From contig CAIIXF020000009.1 of NCBI GenBank assembly GCA_903813345.2, positions 15,142,347-15,206,346 on the forward strand: 64,000 bases of DNA. Direction: 5' to 3'. Position 1 is the stretch's first letter. Every line of letters starts with the position of its first letter. Source of the stretch: Owenia fusiformis (taxonomy: Eukaryota; Annelida; Polychaeta; Sabellida; Oweniidae). The position numbers and the translations under genes were made by a program. The notes beneath the pieces were generated by a model. It was not told the origin of the DNA. It saw only the letters and a program-made list of their open reading frames with translations, and did not search any database. This document shows positions 45,883 to 57,818 of the stretch, one piece after another.

Positions 45883-48800
45883 TATGGTCTTTCTTTGCAT
45901 GACTTCGCAGAACATATCAAAACCCTGGGATCCACAGGGTAACAGTAACAGTAAGTACATTTCTAAGTTCATGCTTCAAAGTTGTCAAAGTTGTAAAAGG
46001 GTAATCCTTTTATGAGTACGAAAGCGTACTTTTTGTTGAATAGCCTTTCCCAGCTGCTAATCTTGTGAGTGCATCGTGCATTCAACGAATTGTATTCACT
46101 TATTAACCAATCAGTGCCAGGAACAAAATGCACGCTGACTTGTTTTATGAAGCATGCTACATACAAATGTTACGCTTTTGCTCATTTACTTTGCGAACTA
46201 TTTATATAATATACATTATATATGTTATATACTATTTATATAACATACATTACCAATTGACTGCAAGATTTGAGTGAACAAGTACCTCGTATTTTTCATT
46301 TTTCGATATTTTGTGATTTGTTGGCTGATGAGTAACTTGATATTTTATGTCTAAATGTATCAAAGTGGTTCATAGTAATAGTTTTATTGTACACCATAAA
46401 CTGTTAACGTTTTAGAAATAGAACACAATATATGATTTGATAATAGGACAATACATGTAATAATATGTCTAAACTCGGTGGTTTGTTTGTAAGTTTGTTT
46501 TTCTAACACCTCAATAACTTACATTCAATGCGTATCTAATCCTCATAATTTACAAATAAATCAGTTATTAAATGCCCGATTTTCGACAGGTAAAGGTAAT
46601 ATATCAACCCTCGGTCCCCACTGTTCCTCTTGTAGATATATTATACATGTATAACCTTCTCAGATATATCCTGTATATTAAATACATTAAATAACATATA
46701 TATGTTAGTCTCAGCCTAGACAGTATACATTAATTTTATTGGATAATGCGTACCCTGCGTGCAGAGTCTAGTTAAACTACAAGACGAAGACGAAGCTCTC
46801 TTTTAAGAAGTGAAGTCAAACGAATGCAAAGGGTAGATAATGCGTAAAATTCGAATGAACTTGAAATGAAATTCAACATCCAAAATATGTTAATTTGATC
46901 ATTCACCGTGTAACTCAAAGCATATGCATGGCCTATTTGCCTTAAAATACGATTGTGATTATGATTTCTGTTCTCCACAAGTAAAATCTAGAAACATAAC
47001 AGAGTTAAGTTACACGAAATTCAGCTAACTTGAACACGAAGTCTTTCAATTAACTTAAAGTGTCTGTTCGATGCTCATGGGGTCAAAATACAGTTTATAC
47101 ACGTTCTAAATACCACTAACATGTCGAACCAGTAACCGTTCTTGTAAACATTTTTATAAATGTGAAATTTAATGTTCAAAATCGGGAACACAATTTCAAA
47201 TCTCTATCATGACATCACGAACAGGACGGGTTTAGAATATGTTGTTGGAGTTCATAATCTCCGAACGTGCTTATAAAGTGTTAGTGTAATTGATTGCAAC
47301 TGCATTCATTGAAGTGAGGAATTGATTCAGAGATGACTACTTTGGAGTCACGTTTTTTCCTCCGATAAACCCAAAAAAATAATACCTAAATTAGAGCCTC
47401 CGACCCAGCGGTACGTTTTCACATAGCTAGTCATGCAGAATTACTTTCTGGCCAGTCAGAACACAATATAGAAAATAAACACGCTCAGTTGATAGCATTA
47501 CCTAACATAAGGCGTCTAAAATTTTGTAACCAAAAGGCATTGAACCATGAGGTGATTTCGGTAAGTGTTACTCCTTTCTGGCCAATCAGAACACGGTATA
47601 ACATGAACACTTTTGAATTTACATTCGAGTTGCATAACGCATTGCCGATAAAAATCCATAACCGGTTCTGTTCGTGACGTCATGTTTTTTCCCGGGAAAT
47701 CTTATTTTGCCACTAATGAACAAATAGAATGAGTTAAGAGTCTGTTGGAATACTATTTTTACTTACCAATATCTGTTTAATCTACTGCAGTGAGAAAAAA
47801 TAAACAGAAATTACCGAATTAAGCACTTTAATCGTTGATTCATTTCTATAGGTTTATTAGAATTATTACAACGATCGTTCATCAAACGAGTCCTATATTC
47901 AATATATATTCGTTGGACCTATTCTTTAAGTGTAACTATATTCTTTAAAAGTATCTGCTTAGTGCTACGTTAACATATATTCATTATTTTTATCCACAAA
48001 AGAGTATCAAACGTTAATGCACAACTAGCCGAGACATGGCCCCCCTCGTCCAGAGTGAAACACAAGGTCCTCATTCTTTAATAATTATATTTCAATTATT
48101 TAGTTAAATGCTTAAATGTTGGAAAATGAGTCGCTGTGACGTAATATCTGGCACAGCAATTTCAGAGTCACTGCAATGAAAAGAAACATCACAAGGATCT
48201 TAAGACTAAATAAATAAGCTATTTAGGGATGAATATAACATTCGGTGAAATCCGTGATATCGTTATATCATTCGTTGATCGTCAAAGCTGCGCCCATTCG
48301 CTACCCTCATCTGTGAAACTATCGATATAGAATTGAGTCTCTATTTTCTATTTCAAAACATTGGGATTTACGCGCACAAGAGATGCTATGTAGTAGGCTA
48401 TTACAAAAATCAAAAAATCGCCACCAAAATTCCTCGGAGCAGGCAGATATAAGACCAGACTGGGCATACACAAAATGTATTGTATGTGCTCCTTATGTTG
48501 CACTCGGGTGCTATCAAAATCGAACACACACAAGTATAAGATACACAGCATCATGATAAACCATGACATCTCATTTCTTCTCAGCCCTGAGATGTTTCAG
48601 GTGAAACAGAAAGATGCTATGAGTATCAGAATGGATACACAGAGATAATTAAGGGATGAGTGACAAAGGGATGTTAAAAACAGGCGGCTATTGCAATTGA
48701 TATTTTAATGTAACTTCCGAATGTAAGAATCTTTTCATCGATAAAAAGAACATCTTAGATATGTTCTATGTGAGTGTATTTGAAAATGTAGTACATAGCT

Positions 48801-48939
48801 AGTTCCATCTATAAAGATGTCTGATGACAAAAAGCTCAACTTTCCTTGATGTCACGGTCAATGGAACTTTAACACGTGAACTAATGTTTTTTATTTTTTT
48901 GTTTTAAAGTCACTTATAGCAAACCTAATCTAACAATTA
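45883..48939. other. AT-rich non-coding interior of the 6.5-kb insertion
   Basis: Short frames only, none with a recognisable domain. A palindromic tatata-rich stretch lies at 46196-46255. Confidence 0.5.
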
Positions 48940-49582
48940 TCTCACGATATGCTTATGACATATTCATGTATACGTCGTTTGTATTTTTTTTTAAATCGAC
49001 CCACGAAAATATGCAATACATCAAGTTAAAAAAGTGGTACGAATCATAGAAGCGACGTTGGGTGGTTCACTAGTAATTTTTTATGGAAAATCTAGAAATA
49101 TTACCCAAATTAATTTATGTCTATTCAAAAGAAGACATTCAAATCTATATTATGTAAAAAAATCAAATTTGTCCGAAGCAGGGATAGCGCTCAATTAGAG
49201 TGATGAACTTCGTTCTCCAAACCGAGAATCATCCTTTAGTAAAATTTTGCCAAAGTAGGCCAAATTTGCCCAATTTTCTGGTTCACGGTTCAGTGATTTT
49301 GGCTAAAAATCGCAATATGCAATAAAATACTCAATTTCTTGACACGATATTGTAAAATGTCACCATCAGGCAGTAGATTTTATGATGCAAATGAAAAACT
49401 AGTCAAATTTAAAGGAAAACCATTGGGTTCTTGGAAAAATGACCCCAGGGGTAATGAAGTAGCCATATTTTTCATAATTGCTGTCAGAATATTCTTAAAC
49501 TGCACAAAACTACTTGAAAAACTCTACTAAATTGGAAAAACGCAATTTCAAGCCAAAAATCATCCAACCATGTGGCTATTAG

Positions 49583-50045
49583 GCCAAAATGCCCTAATAC
49601 GTCACTTCCGCTGAATAGAAAAAAGTAGTTTAAAAAAATGAATGTAGTCCCAACACAATTGTGATCATGACGAGTCAGTAAGCTAGTATGTAGGTACAGT
49701 TGTCATCTTTTTGCAATGACAACATGCCATTTCTTCTGAAAATGCGTTTATTTGGGTTATCTGAAGGAAAATTTCGAGTCAAGTGGCGTATTAATTTTGC
49801 CTTGATTTTTGTGAATTTCAATTTCTGTCTGCAGAGAGAGGGGGTAGTGTCACAATTGACCAATTATTTCAAAAAGTAGATGGTTGGCCCCTATTGAGTT
49901 TAGTGTCAAAATGTAGCTTAGACATAGCTTTAGAACCTCAGATAGGCCAGTGAGGCCACATAAATCCAAAACTCGAGATAAAAAGTCAGGCGTTTGACCT
50001 TTTGCCCATTGACTAGTATGGTGACGTGAATTAGGGCAGTTTGGC
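49583..50045. mobile_element. X element, right copy (463 bp)
   Basis: Same orientation as the left copy, differing at a small indel (agaacctcag here, agatctcag at 26641). It is followed by the second ctttg (50046-50050) and then by E3 LTR sequence. Confidence 0.8.
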
Positions 50046-50061
50046 CTTTGTGGATTATTGT

Positions 50062-50529
50062 TTCGGTCAAAATGCCCTAATACGTCACTTCCGCTGAATA
50101 GAAAAAAGTAGTATTCAAAAATAAATGTAGTCCCAACACAATTGTGATCATGACGAGTCAGTAAGCTTGTATGTAGGCACAGTTGTAATCTTTTTGCAAT
50201 GACAACATGCCATTTCTTCTGAAAATGCGTTTATTTGGGTTATCTGAAGGAAAATTTCGAGTCAAGTGGCGTATTAATTTTGCCTTCATTTTTGTGAATT
50301 TCAATTTGTGTCTGCAGAGAGAGGGGGTAGTGTCACAATTGACCAATTATTTCAAAAAGTAGATGGTTGGCCCCTATTGAGTTTAGTGTCAAGATGTAGC
50401 TTAGACATAACTTTAGAACCTCAGATAGGCCAGTGAGGCCACATAAATCCATAACTCGAGATAAAAAGTCAGGCGTTTGCCCTTTTGCCCATTGACTAGT
50501 AAGGTGACGTGAATTAGGGCAGTTTTGCC
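50062..50529. mobile_element. X-like element, third and more diverged copy
   Basis: About 468 bp, homologous to X across its length with more substitutions. It lies in the E3 LTR 11 bp after the composite. The empty site is present in the 3' LTR (attattgt|atcctag near 63098). No clear target duplication. Confidence 0.75.
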
Positions 50530-50824
50530 ATCCTAGACAGCTTTTAACTTGAACTTGAACTTGATTGTAATTGAAAGAAGTCCTTACGGGCATATTCCAT
50601 TGAGTTCGCACCTCTGGTGTTTAAAATAACACCCTTAGTCTTTGACGGTTGAAAGTTCACAGCTCTTTCCCATTTATCAAAATCTCGTTCGGGCTTTTAA
50701 CGCATATCTGACGTCACTTTTCATGCTATTAGTTCCCGACTGAATTTATAGAGGGCATAAAATTCAACTTTATTACAAGATCGTTGTTGGCAATTCTCTT
50801 CTGATTTGAAGTAGTATCCCGGTC

Positions 50825-51129
50825 CAAGGAGGATTGGCTCCCAGGATCGAAACTCGATATTTTCCAACAATGAAATCGTCGAAATGTCGTTATTTTCTGA
50901 AATTATAACCAACTATAAATTCAAAATAAACAGTCCAAAAGATTCGAACCAATATCTCGATCATTTCTCCTGAGTTTTGGAATTTTTCGTTCGGAAACAA
51001 GACCAAAATTCACGATTCAAATGCTGAAGTGAACAAAATGGTGGCTGTTTGAATTCAAATTTTGTATCACGACATGCCCATATATGGGACAGAATATCGA
51101 TGTTGCACTCTGGGAGCCAATCCTCCTTG
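50825..51129. mobile_element. 305-bp MITE with 9-bp TSD (Mutator-like)
   Basis: Perfect 20-bp TIRs CAAGGAGGATTGGCTCCCAG. The TSD atcccggtc is at 50816-50824 and 51130-51138, single-copy in the 3' LTR near 63385. The TSD length suggests the Mutator superfamily; this is inference. Confidence 0.88.
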
Positions 51130-51575
51130 ATCCCGGTCATAATTTTGAAGACATTTTATCAGACTGCAGATTTCAGCGTTATTGAGTTTAATTTCATTCT
51201 AATAGATTTAAAGACATTAAGCATTTATGTAAATTATAATCTATATAATTTAAATACTATTTATTCGCATTGTACATATATATTTCAGTTGTGACATAAA
51301 ACGCAAGTATAATAGAATAGACTTTATTGAATGAATATATTTCTTGTGTGATTTACTATTAGTTGGTAGTTGGTGTGGTGATATTTAAAGTACCCAATCC
51401 CTTATTCTTTTTAGCTTGCTGTGTTGTATTTGTGTAGGTTTATATTTCACCTTGTAACTTCACCCTTTTACACTAGACCTATCATTCTATCATATTCCTG
51501 ACACCGATTCATCACTTACCTCATTAGTAATTTCTTATGAAGTACTAGTCCAATTTCCCTTTGTTCTGGCTCACG

Positions 51576-51943
51576 CAAGAGGAGGGAAAGCCCCAGAGTT
51601 TAAAGATGACATACATAATTACCTCTCTTGCTTACCACCTTCATTCGATCGAATTTTCATCGGCTAGTTATCAAATACTACACTTCGATGGGATTTTTTA
51701 ATTGATATAGGCATATTCCGTTCACATTTCTTTATCTTGATGTGAAATGAGAAGCTATGATATTGGTTAACATGCCAGAAATAAACATAATATTATTCGA
51801 AGCGTATTTCGAAAATTTTGAAACCGCCATCGATGACGTAATTTGTTTGTCGACTTTTGATCAATCAGCGACGATGTCATCTCAATACAGATTTACATTA
51901 TAAGCGTATGTAATCTTTGAACCCTGGTTTTTCTCCCCCTCTG
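51576..51943. mobile_element. 368-bp MITE with 8-bp TSD (hAT-like)
   Basis: TSD ggctcacg at 51568-51575 and 51944-51951, single-copy in the 3' LTR near 63825. Ends CAAGAGGAGGGAAA and (inverted) CAGAGGGGGAGAAA form a short imperfect TIR of hAT type. Confidence 0.8.
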
Positions 51944-52002
51944 GGCTCACGCTACCTATATTTCTATAATTCACTTCCGGGTTATTGGATGGTATTTTAT
52001 AA

Positions 52003-52017
52003 TGGTGGCAGCTCTGG
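52003..52017 (+). other. E3 candidate primer-binding site
   Basis: TGGTGGCAGCTCTGG one base after the LTR end. It begins TGG as required. The tRNA is not identified and differs from that of E1. Confidence 0.55.
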
Positions 52018-52213
52018 TGAGATATTCTTAAACACTTCTTTTAAGGAACCCTCTCATACTTTTTTCATTTAAATTACTTTTGCTTGGATTTTAGTTTAAT
52101 TTACACTAATCGTGGTGGTGAATGTGCTTGTAAATCTCTCGCTTAACCGTTTATTAATCAGAGATCGCTGATATATTTCACGTGCATTTGTCATTGTTTT
52201 TGCTTATATCAGT

Positions 52214-54160
52214 ACTGTCAACCCCCAAAGATTTTCTCGCGGGACAGATTTTTTAGACCCAGTGCCAAAAATTCGCGAGATTTTGCGGGACATCCGCCTA
52301 AATTCGCGGGATTTCGCGGGACATTTAAGGAATTTGCGTGATTGCGCTAATAGGTCGAATTTCGATCAAATTCGCGGGATATCGCGGGACCATTCGAGGG
52401 ACAAACACGCTAATTGCGGGACAGTTAACAGGGTAACCACCCAAAGACTTCATAGAGGGGCAATTTCTTTAGACAAAGTGCCCTAAATTTGCAGGATTGG
52501 CGAAACATCCACCTAAATTTGCGGGATATCGCAGGACATTCAAGGGATTTGCGTGATTGGGGCATAATGTAAAAGTGCAAATTAAAATTTCAGATACTGA
52601 TTTATCACATATAATGCACTTAACTTAAGTAAATGTCAACACAATTCCACACAATACGCATAGAAATATTATTAAGAAAAACCACACTTGTGAGTACCGT
52701 AATCCAACTGAAATTCAAAAATTCTGAACAATACTTTGCACTTATCTCGTTCGTGACCAACTATGAAACATTTACCCCTCATTGTGTTATATATTAAAAT
52801 GTACCTTTTCATATAGGGGTCCGATAGGGGTCAACCCAGTTGTCCGAAACCCAATTCTCCGAATCCGAGCAGTTTTCCGAAACCCAGACAGTTGTCCGAA
52901 ACCCAGACAGTTGTCCGAAACCCAGTTGTTCGAAAATAAGGGGATCTTATCTTAAAAATACAATTTCTTTAAGCGAATCTTGTCACAACCTCTGCGAGTC
53001 ACGACAACATAACATTGGAATCACGTTAACATCATTGCAAAATTAGGCTAAGTCAATACGTTAATTGTTTAATGTTTAGCCTACGAAAGTTCATGGGTAA
53101 CTCGAGAACTAGAAAATACAACCAAATACTTTTCGAACGTACAATAGCAATATTTCTCACCTAACGTTTTCATAATTTTAGGAACGTATTTTAAACACAG
53201 ATACTATATATGCCTAATGTAGTTATGTAGTGTTCACAAAGTTTTGAAACATATTTTATCTAGATCCTTCAGAAATTAACTTATCCAATAAATTACTTTA
53301 CTAGCTCTAGTATCTTGCATGACTCGTTCATAAAATTCTTTAATTCTACCTCGTTCCCAATACGTCCTCAGACAGACAAGAAATTGAAATCACACCCGTT
53401 TGTTTGCGTGACAGAATATGCCACGCAAAAATACTTATACGCACTTTCTCTGATTATTGTCAAGCAAATACAGTTTAGGAGAAGAAAATAAAAAAACAAA
53501 TGCCGGAAACGAAGGCCGAAAAACAAATTCCAAGTGATTAGGTTTAGAATGCTTTGTTCTTTTACGATTTGATAAGAGACAGAGACTAAGAAATTAAATG
53601 CGACGAAATATTTTGACAACGTAATATTGTATACTCTTTTATGTTTAAAGTTCTATGCGTTAACTTATTTTATCTGTTTCAAAATGTTTCATTTTAATTT
53701 GGCTATAAAAAGAGATTGAAGATAAACTGTTCCGTAATATATATTGTGTTTTAATAACCGCTTTAAGATCACAATGTAAAATAAATCCCCCGTTCCTGCC
53801 ATTCTAGTAGCACCATGTAATGGGTGCAATTCTAAGTGAGAAAGAGAGAGAGAGAGATCTATAAACATCAGAATGCGTCCATCCCATTAATTTGGCCAAA
53901 TATATGGCATGAAACTGGCGTAAGCTTAACTTGGTACGGTCCCCCTTTCTCTGGTAAATCATGACTATATTTTTCGGAGTAATGGGTTTCGGACAACTAG
54001 GGTGTACCCTTTAGCTTCGGGGATTGTTACAATTTTGAAAATTCGCGGAGGTCAAAGCCGACATTTGCGGGACTTCGCGGGACATTGCGGGACACGCGAA
54101 TTAGCCAAATTTTGATCAAATTCGCGGGATTATCCCGCCATTCGCAGGACACTTGACAGC
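52214..54160. mobile_element. TIR element with CGCGGGAC motifs (outer)
   Basis: Ends CTGTCAA (52215) and TTGACAG (54153-54159) are inverted. Both flanks are rich in TTCGCGGGA and GCGGGAC repeats. A block of about 130 bp is repeated (52217-52350 and 52432-52563). No transposase. Confidence 0.6.
52826..54010. mobile_element. TIR element with TTGTCCGAAACCCA ends (inner)
   Basis: Left end AGGGGTCAACCCAGTTGTCC and the inverted right end AGGGTACACCCTAGTTGTCC both run on into GAAACCCA. The left end has a short tandem repeat of cagttgtccgaaaccca. The interior (52940-53980) is AT-rich without a convincing gene. Confidence 0.65.
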
Positions 54161-54814
54161 TCTGTTATATAAGCTATTTAAATTTGCTAATATCTGTACA
54201 TTGCTTTGGAAATATATACACACTGTCTCATGTTATCGGGAGTTTGAAATTAATACCTCGTTCAATTGTGTACTAGTTTTACACGTCTACTTCTGAATAA
54301 TTAATTAAAAGACTTTTAAGGATATTTTGATTTTGAGCTAAAATAGCAGTGGAATAATTCTTGTAAAACTACTTTAATTTGAACATTTCCATACCATTTG
54401 ATCTGGGATTGAAATTTTATTCAAGGGTAATTCATTCTTACGCCTAGCGTAGGTTTAAGTCGACCTCTGATCTTGAACATTTGCTGATTTTGCCGTAATT
54501 TATTACCTTTTGGTATTTTAGTACCCCGACCACAAGATTCTTTACCATTCAGATTTTAGTGTGTTTTCCGCTAATAGCTTTGAATAACAATAAAAGGAGA
54601 ATTGAAACCTTCCTGATTTTCTAAATCATCCGTTTAAATTGGGATTGAATAAAATAATCGAATTTTAACGATCTTAATTAAAATTATTAAGTAACTTGCT
54701 TGCTTATTTTGATTATACGCAGTTTGGTGGTTTAGTTCATATTTTTATTTTTGATTGTTGGTGGCGTAATTGATTTAAAAAAATAACAGGTGATCACGTG
54801 ACTAATATTTAAGG

Positions 54815-56635
54815 ATGGAACAACATCTCGAGGATAGCTCTCCGTCAGCTGTGGGGGATGGAATTGTTACCCAGCCTTCTCGACAGGATGTCGAGGAGTC
54901 TGTAACCATTTTAAATTACCAGGACGGGGAGGTAGGATTTGGGCCGCAGCCATTGAAAGAAACAGGCCCCCCAGACGATACCACTCTGTCCTGGGACCAC
55001 AAGGTCATGGTAACCACTAGTGAGGGGGACACTGGGGAACTCGTTAACCCTAGGCCCACTATTGTGAAAACGGAATTGAATGTTGGTAATAAATCTTATT
55101 TGCTTGATAAAGAAAATGTAATGCCAGACGTAAAAATTGATCCGGATAACGCGGAAGAAATTCAAAAGGCTACTGGAAGCGATAACGGTGCTCATGCGCA
55201 GGGTAACCGTTTCCGGTCCGATAGTCCTTCGAAAGGATGGCATCTCCCGCCGCCTTTGCAAAGGCAGGAGGAATTTACCATTTTTTCCGATAATGATCAG
55301 GCAGCAAAATTATTTAAGGATGATCTGACTAGGCGTACATCCACGCCCGCTCGGGCATCAATGACAATGCCTGTGAAAAATCATGTGAACCGCCTATCTA
55401 CGCCTATGCCATCGCGCGCGGAGAACCATCATGTGGGAATTGGGGCGATTAATAAAAGGCCTTTATTATCGTCTCAAATTAGTATTCCTACGTCTGGTAT
55501 GCATATCGCACAGCCAAAATTACCATCTAACACGACACAGAAACCCATCTTTAATCAGGGGGTAGGGTTATCTAGAAATCATGTACAATTTTCGGATTCC
55601 GTATTTCACCAGAGTAGTATAGGAAGGGCAAATGGGTCCAACTCCACCGGAAGTGGAATGGCTGGACCTGGGTTGAGGGTGCCTTCTAACACCCCTTGCA
55701 GTGGTAATTATGGAAAGGACCTTGAGGATAGCGACTATGTTGACCCATCAATTAATGATTCTAACCGCGATGTATCAGGTTACCAGGGGAAAAGCGGGGG
55801 TGTTTTTGAGTCCGGTTCCAATAGATATAATGATTCAGGCTATTCCGATGGAATTGATAGCTCGGGTAGCAATAATTTTTTGCGAGGGCGGACTAACGAT
55901 CATACTTTAAGTGCCCACCGTTCGGGGCGTGATCGCTATGACGACAATGATCGTCGTAGGGCACCCAACCCCATTAGTAATGTCACTGGAGTGGGACAGA
56001 ATATATCTCTCCCAGCCAGTGTGTTTGGTAACAAACTTCCAAAATGTGGTAAGTATGATGGGAAGACTAGCCTAACTAATTACTTGGCTCAGTTTGAAAC
56101 CATTGTGTATGAGAATGGATGGGATAACCGGGCAAAAGCTTTACAACTTGTGGGTCATTTAGAGGGCACTGCTTTGGCCATTTTAGCCGACTTAAGTTTA
56201 GAAGACCGTTTTGATTATCAATTGCTTGTGGACGCCCTGAAGTACCGTTTTGAGCCGCCGGAGCAAAATGAAACTTCTAGGGCAAAGTTGAAAAATAAGT
56301 TACGCGGATCCAAAGAATCGCTGGAGGAATTGGCGCAAGATGTTAGGCGCTTATCGAGGGAAGCTTTCAAAAATATCCCTCGCGAAACCATTGAATATTT
56401 TGCGATGACCTCGTTTATTGACGCATTAAATGATAGTGCAATGGAATGGCATGTCCAATCCACAAGTCCGAAAACTCTTAACGAAGCATTGACAAGTGCT
56501 TTAAAATATGAATCTTTCAAAAGAGGGCGAGCGAAGCGATTGACTCCAAATATTGGGCGTGATGATAATTCCACTTTATTTGTAGATCGAAAGAACACTT
56601 TTCCACATATTGTCCAAATAAGCATCCCAAAGTGA
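54815..56635 (+). pseudogene. gag: E3 gag, knuckle lost by frameshift
   Basis: The ATG at 54815 (aggATGG) opens 606 codons. Residues 1-400 are low complexity (Ser, Asn, Gly, Asp). Residues about 407-573 form the retrotransposon-gag capsid-like region, matching E1 in pattern (KYDGKTSL start, ALKYRFEPPEQ, NEALTSALKYES). The frame ends early. In another frame just after (56650-56700) the zinc-knuckle remnant CWICGSAD continues, with Gln in place of the His ligand and a TAA before the last Cys. So the nucleocapsid part is broken in at least three ways. Confidence 0.85.
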
Positions 56636-56822
56636 GAAATGGCAACCGGTGTTGTTGGATTTGTGGATCTGCAGATCAATACATGCGTTAATGCCGGAAG
56701 CAGATTCAAAATAGTTCGGGAAACGATCAATAGTCGAGTCACAGGGTCAGACTTCGACTGATGATTCCAAAAGACCCTATATATTTAATCATTTGACCGA
56801 TAGTCGTTACAATGGCTAATAT

Positions 56823-57818
56823 TTGCAATTGAACTTTGGGGAAATTACTGTTCCTGCATTAATCGATACCGGTGCAAATGTGAGCATATTGTCGACTGAA
56901 ACTAGCAAATTATTAGGAGTGTTCGAACAATGTAAAACAAGCAATTTGAATATATCCGTGGCAAATGGTAACAAAGTAAAGTGTCATGGTAGAATTGAAT
57001 GTGGATTTTATTTAGGTCAGGGTATACGGGTGGTGCAAACATTATTAGTGGCCGACATAACCACTCCGGCTGTGTTAGGCTACGATTTTTTAAAGAATCA
57101 AAAGGCAATCCTTAATGTCGGGGATGCACTGTTGACTATGCATGGCAAAGATTTTGATTGTATATTAGAGACTGATTTGTCTACCAAGTGCCGAATTTTA
57201 ATGCAAGATACTGTCAGAGTGCCTCCCATGACAGAAATGATTGTTCCCGGAAAAGTACAATGTCAACACTTGGGTGATACACCTCTGTTAATTGAAATGA
57301 ATGGGAATTTGGCAGATAGAGAAAAATTTCCTCCCCTGATTATTGCCAAATCCCTTGTTGACCCTAGTCAACCTTTATTTCCAATTAGATTGGCTAATCT
57401 TAGTTTAGAACCCTTGTTCCTTTACAAGAATACTGCAGTAGCGACTGGGGAACCAATGTTTAACATAGGGGATCCTGTTGTTTCTTGTGGGGAAAAACTT
57501 GACATTGAGTGTGGTACTTATCCGAAAATTGGAAATTCAATGAGAGATGGTCCACAGGGGGTGAAGGGCAAACGTGCCAGACTACGACCTGATATTTTAC
57601 CTCGTGACGTAATTGGGGAGTCTCGATGCGATGATGACGATCATTCAGAGACTGACGATCCCTTATGCGCTGGAAACGTCCTAACTAGGGATCTGAGATT
57701 ATGTTCAGGTCTGACCCCTTGCACTGCTGTAGCTGACGAGGCGCTGGAAAGTGAGGCTGGAAAGTCCTTAGATGACGTGCCGAAGCGCACCTCGGGCAGC
57801 CCTATACCGCTAGGATGA
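56823..57818 (+). pseudogene. pol: E3 pol, protease part
   Basis: A 331-codon frame with the retropepsin motif ALIDTGANVS at its N-terminus and VLGYDFL further on, matching E1 residues 40-260. The frame starts at TTG after an in-frame TAA (56817-56819), in a place where E1 reads through, so this stop is a nonsense mutation. The C-terminal 80 residues are charged and variable. It overlaps the RT frame by ATGA, a frame change that E1 does not have. Confidence 0.8.

Larger units (their letters stand above)
42714..49234. mobile_element. 6521-bp long-TIR element inserted in satellite unit 19
   Basis: Ends are inverted repeats starting GGATGATTCTCGGTTTGGAG, about 295 bp long (42714-43009 and 48940-49234), with scattered mismatches. 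The insertion splits the satellite sequence gataaa|tttagt exactly, with no net target duplication. No transposase or other domain-bearing ORF was found; the longest frames are under 75 codons. The interior holds two foldback elements and several copies of a ttaatccggtagccgacagg motif. Confidence 0.8.
26754..49582. repeat. 858-bp satellite array, 19 units, interrupted once
   Basis: Units start at 26754, 27612 and so on every 858 bp (one 857). Nineteen units are present, the last split by the 6521-bp insertion at 42714-49234. Without the insertion the array is 16308 bp, that is 19 units plus the 7-bp ctattag. Units are almost identical. Visible variants are an A/T change (gccaaattt versus gccatattt) in units 9, 13, 15, 17 and 19, one fewer A in an A-run in units 13 and 17, and one extra A at about 37010. 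The 63-codon frame in each unit begins with TTG and has no known domain. Confidence 0.97.
26292..50045. mobile_element. Composite X-satellite-X insertion in the E3 5' LTR
   Basis: The block is flanked by ctttg at 26287-26291 and 50046-50050, a single copy of which is present at the empty site in the 3' LTR. It consists of X (26292-26753), 19 satellite units, and X again (49583-50045) in the same orientation. Where the satellite meets X, both junctions carry ctattag (26754-26760 and 49576-49582), which is single-copy within a normal satellite unit. So the outer and inner flanks are each duplicated around one X. Confidence 0.85.
25810..52001 (+). repeat. E3 5' LTR, 5'-truncated and split by four insertions
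   Basis: LTR segments are 25810-26291, 50051-50061, 50530-50824, 51139-51575 and 51952-52001. They align in order with 62612-63881 of the 3' LTR. The first 488 bp of the LTR (62124-62611, including the TATA box) have no counterpart here; unrelated DNA with a palindrome takes their place. The four inserts are X-satellite-X, an X-like copy, and two MITEs, all absent from the 3' LTR. Confidence 0.88.
52018..54814 (+). other. E3 leader (non-coding) with nested TIR elements
   Basis: The 2.8 kb between PBS and gag holds no recognisable gene. Most of it (52214-54160) is the two nested TIR elements. The remaining 54161-54814 shows nothing but AT-rich sequence, ending in an acceptor-like AAAAAATAACAG just before gag. 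Confidence 0.6.

Noticed and set aside
46320-46360. Hammerhead ribozyme core at a CTGATGAG
   Set aside because: No matching GAAA core or stems nearby. The satellite unit and X were also read for such a core and none was found.
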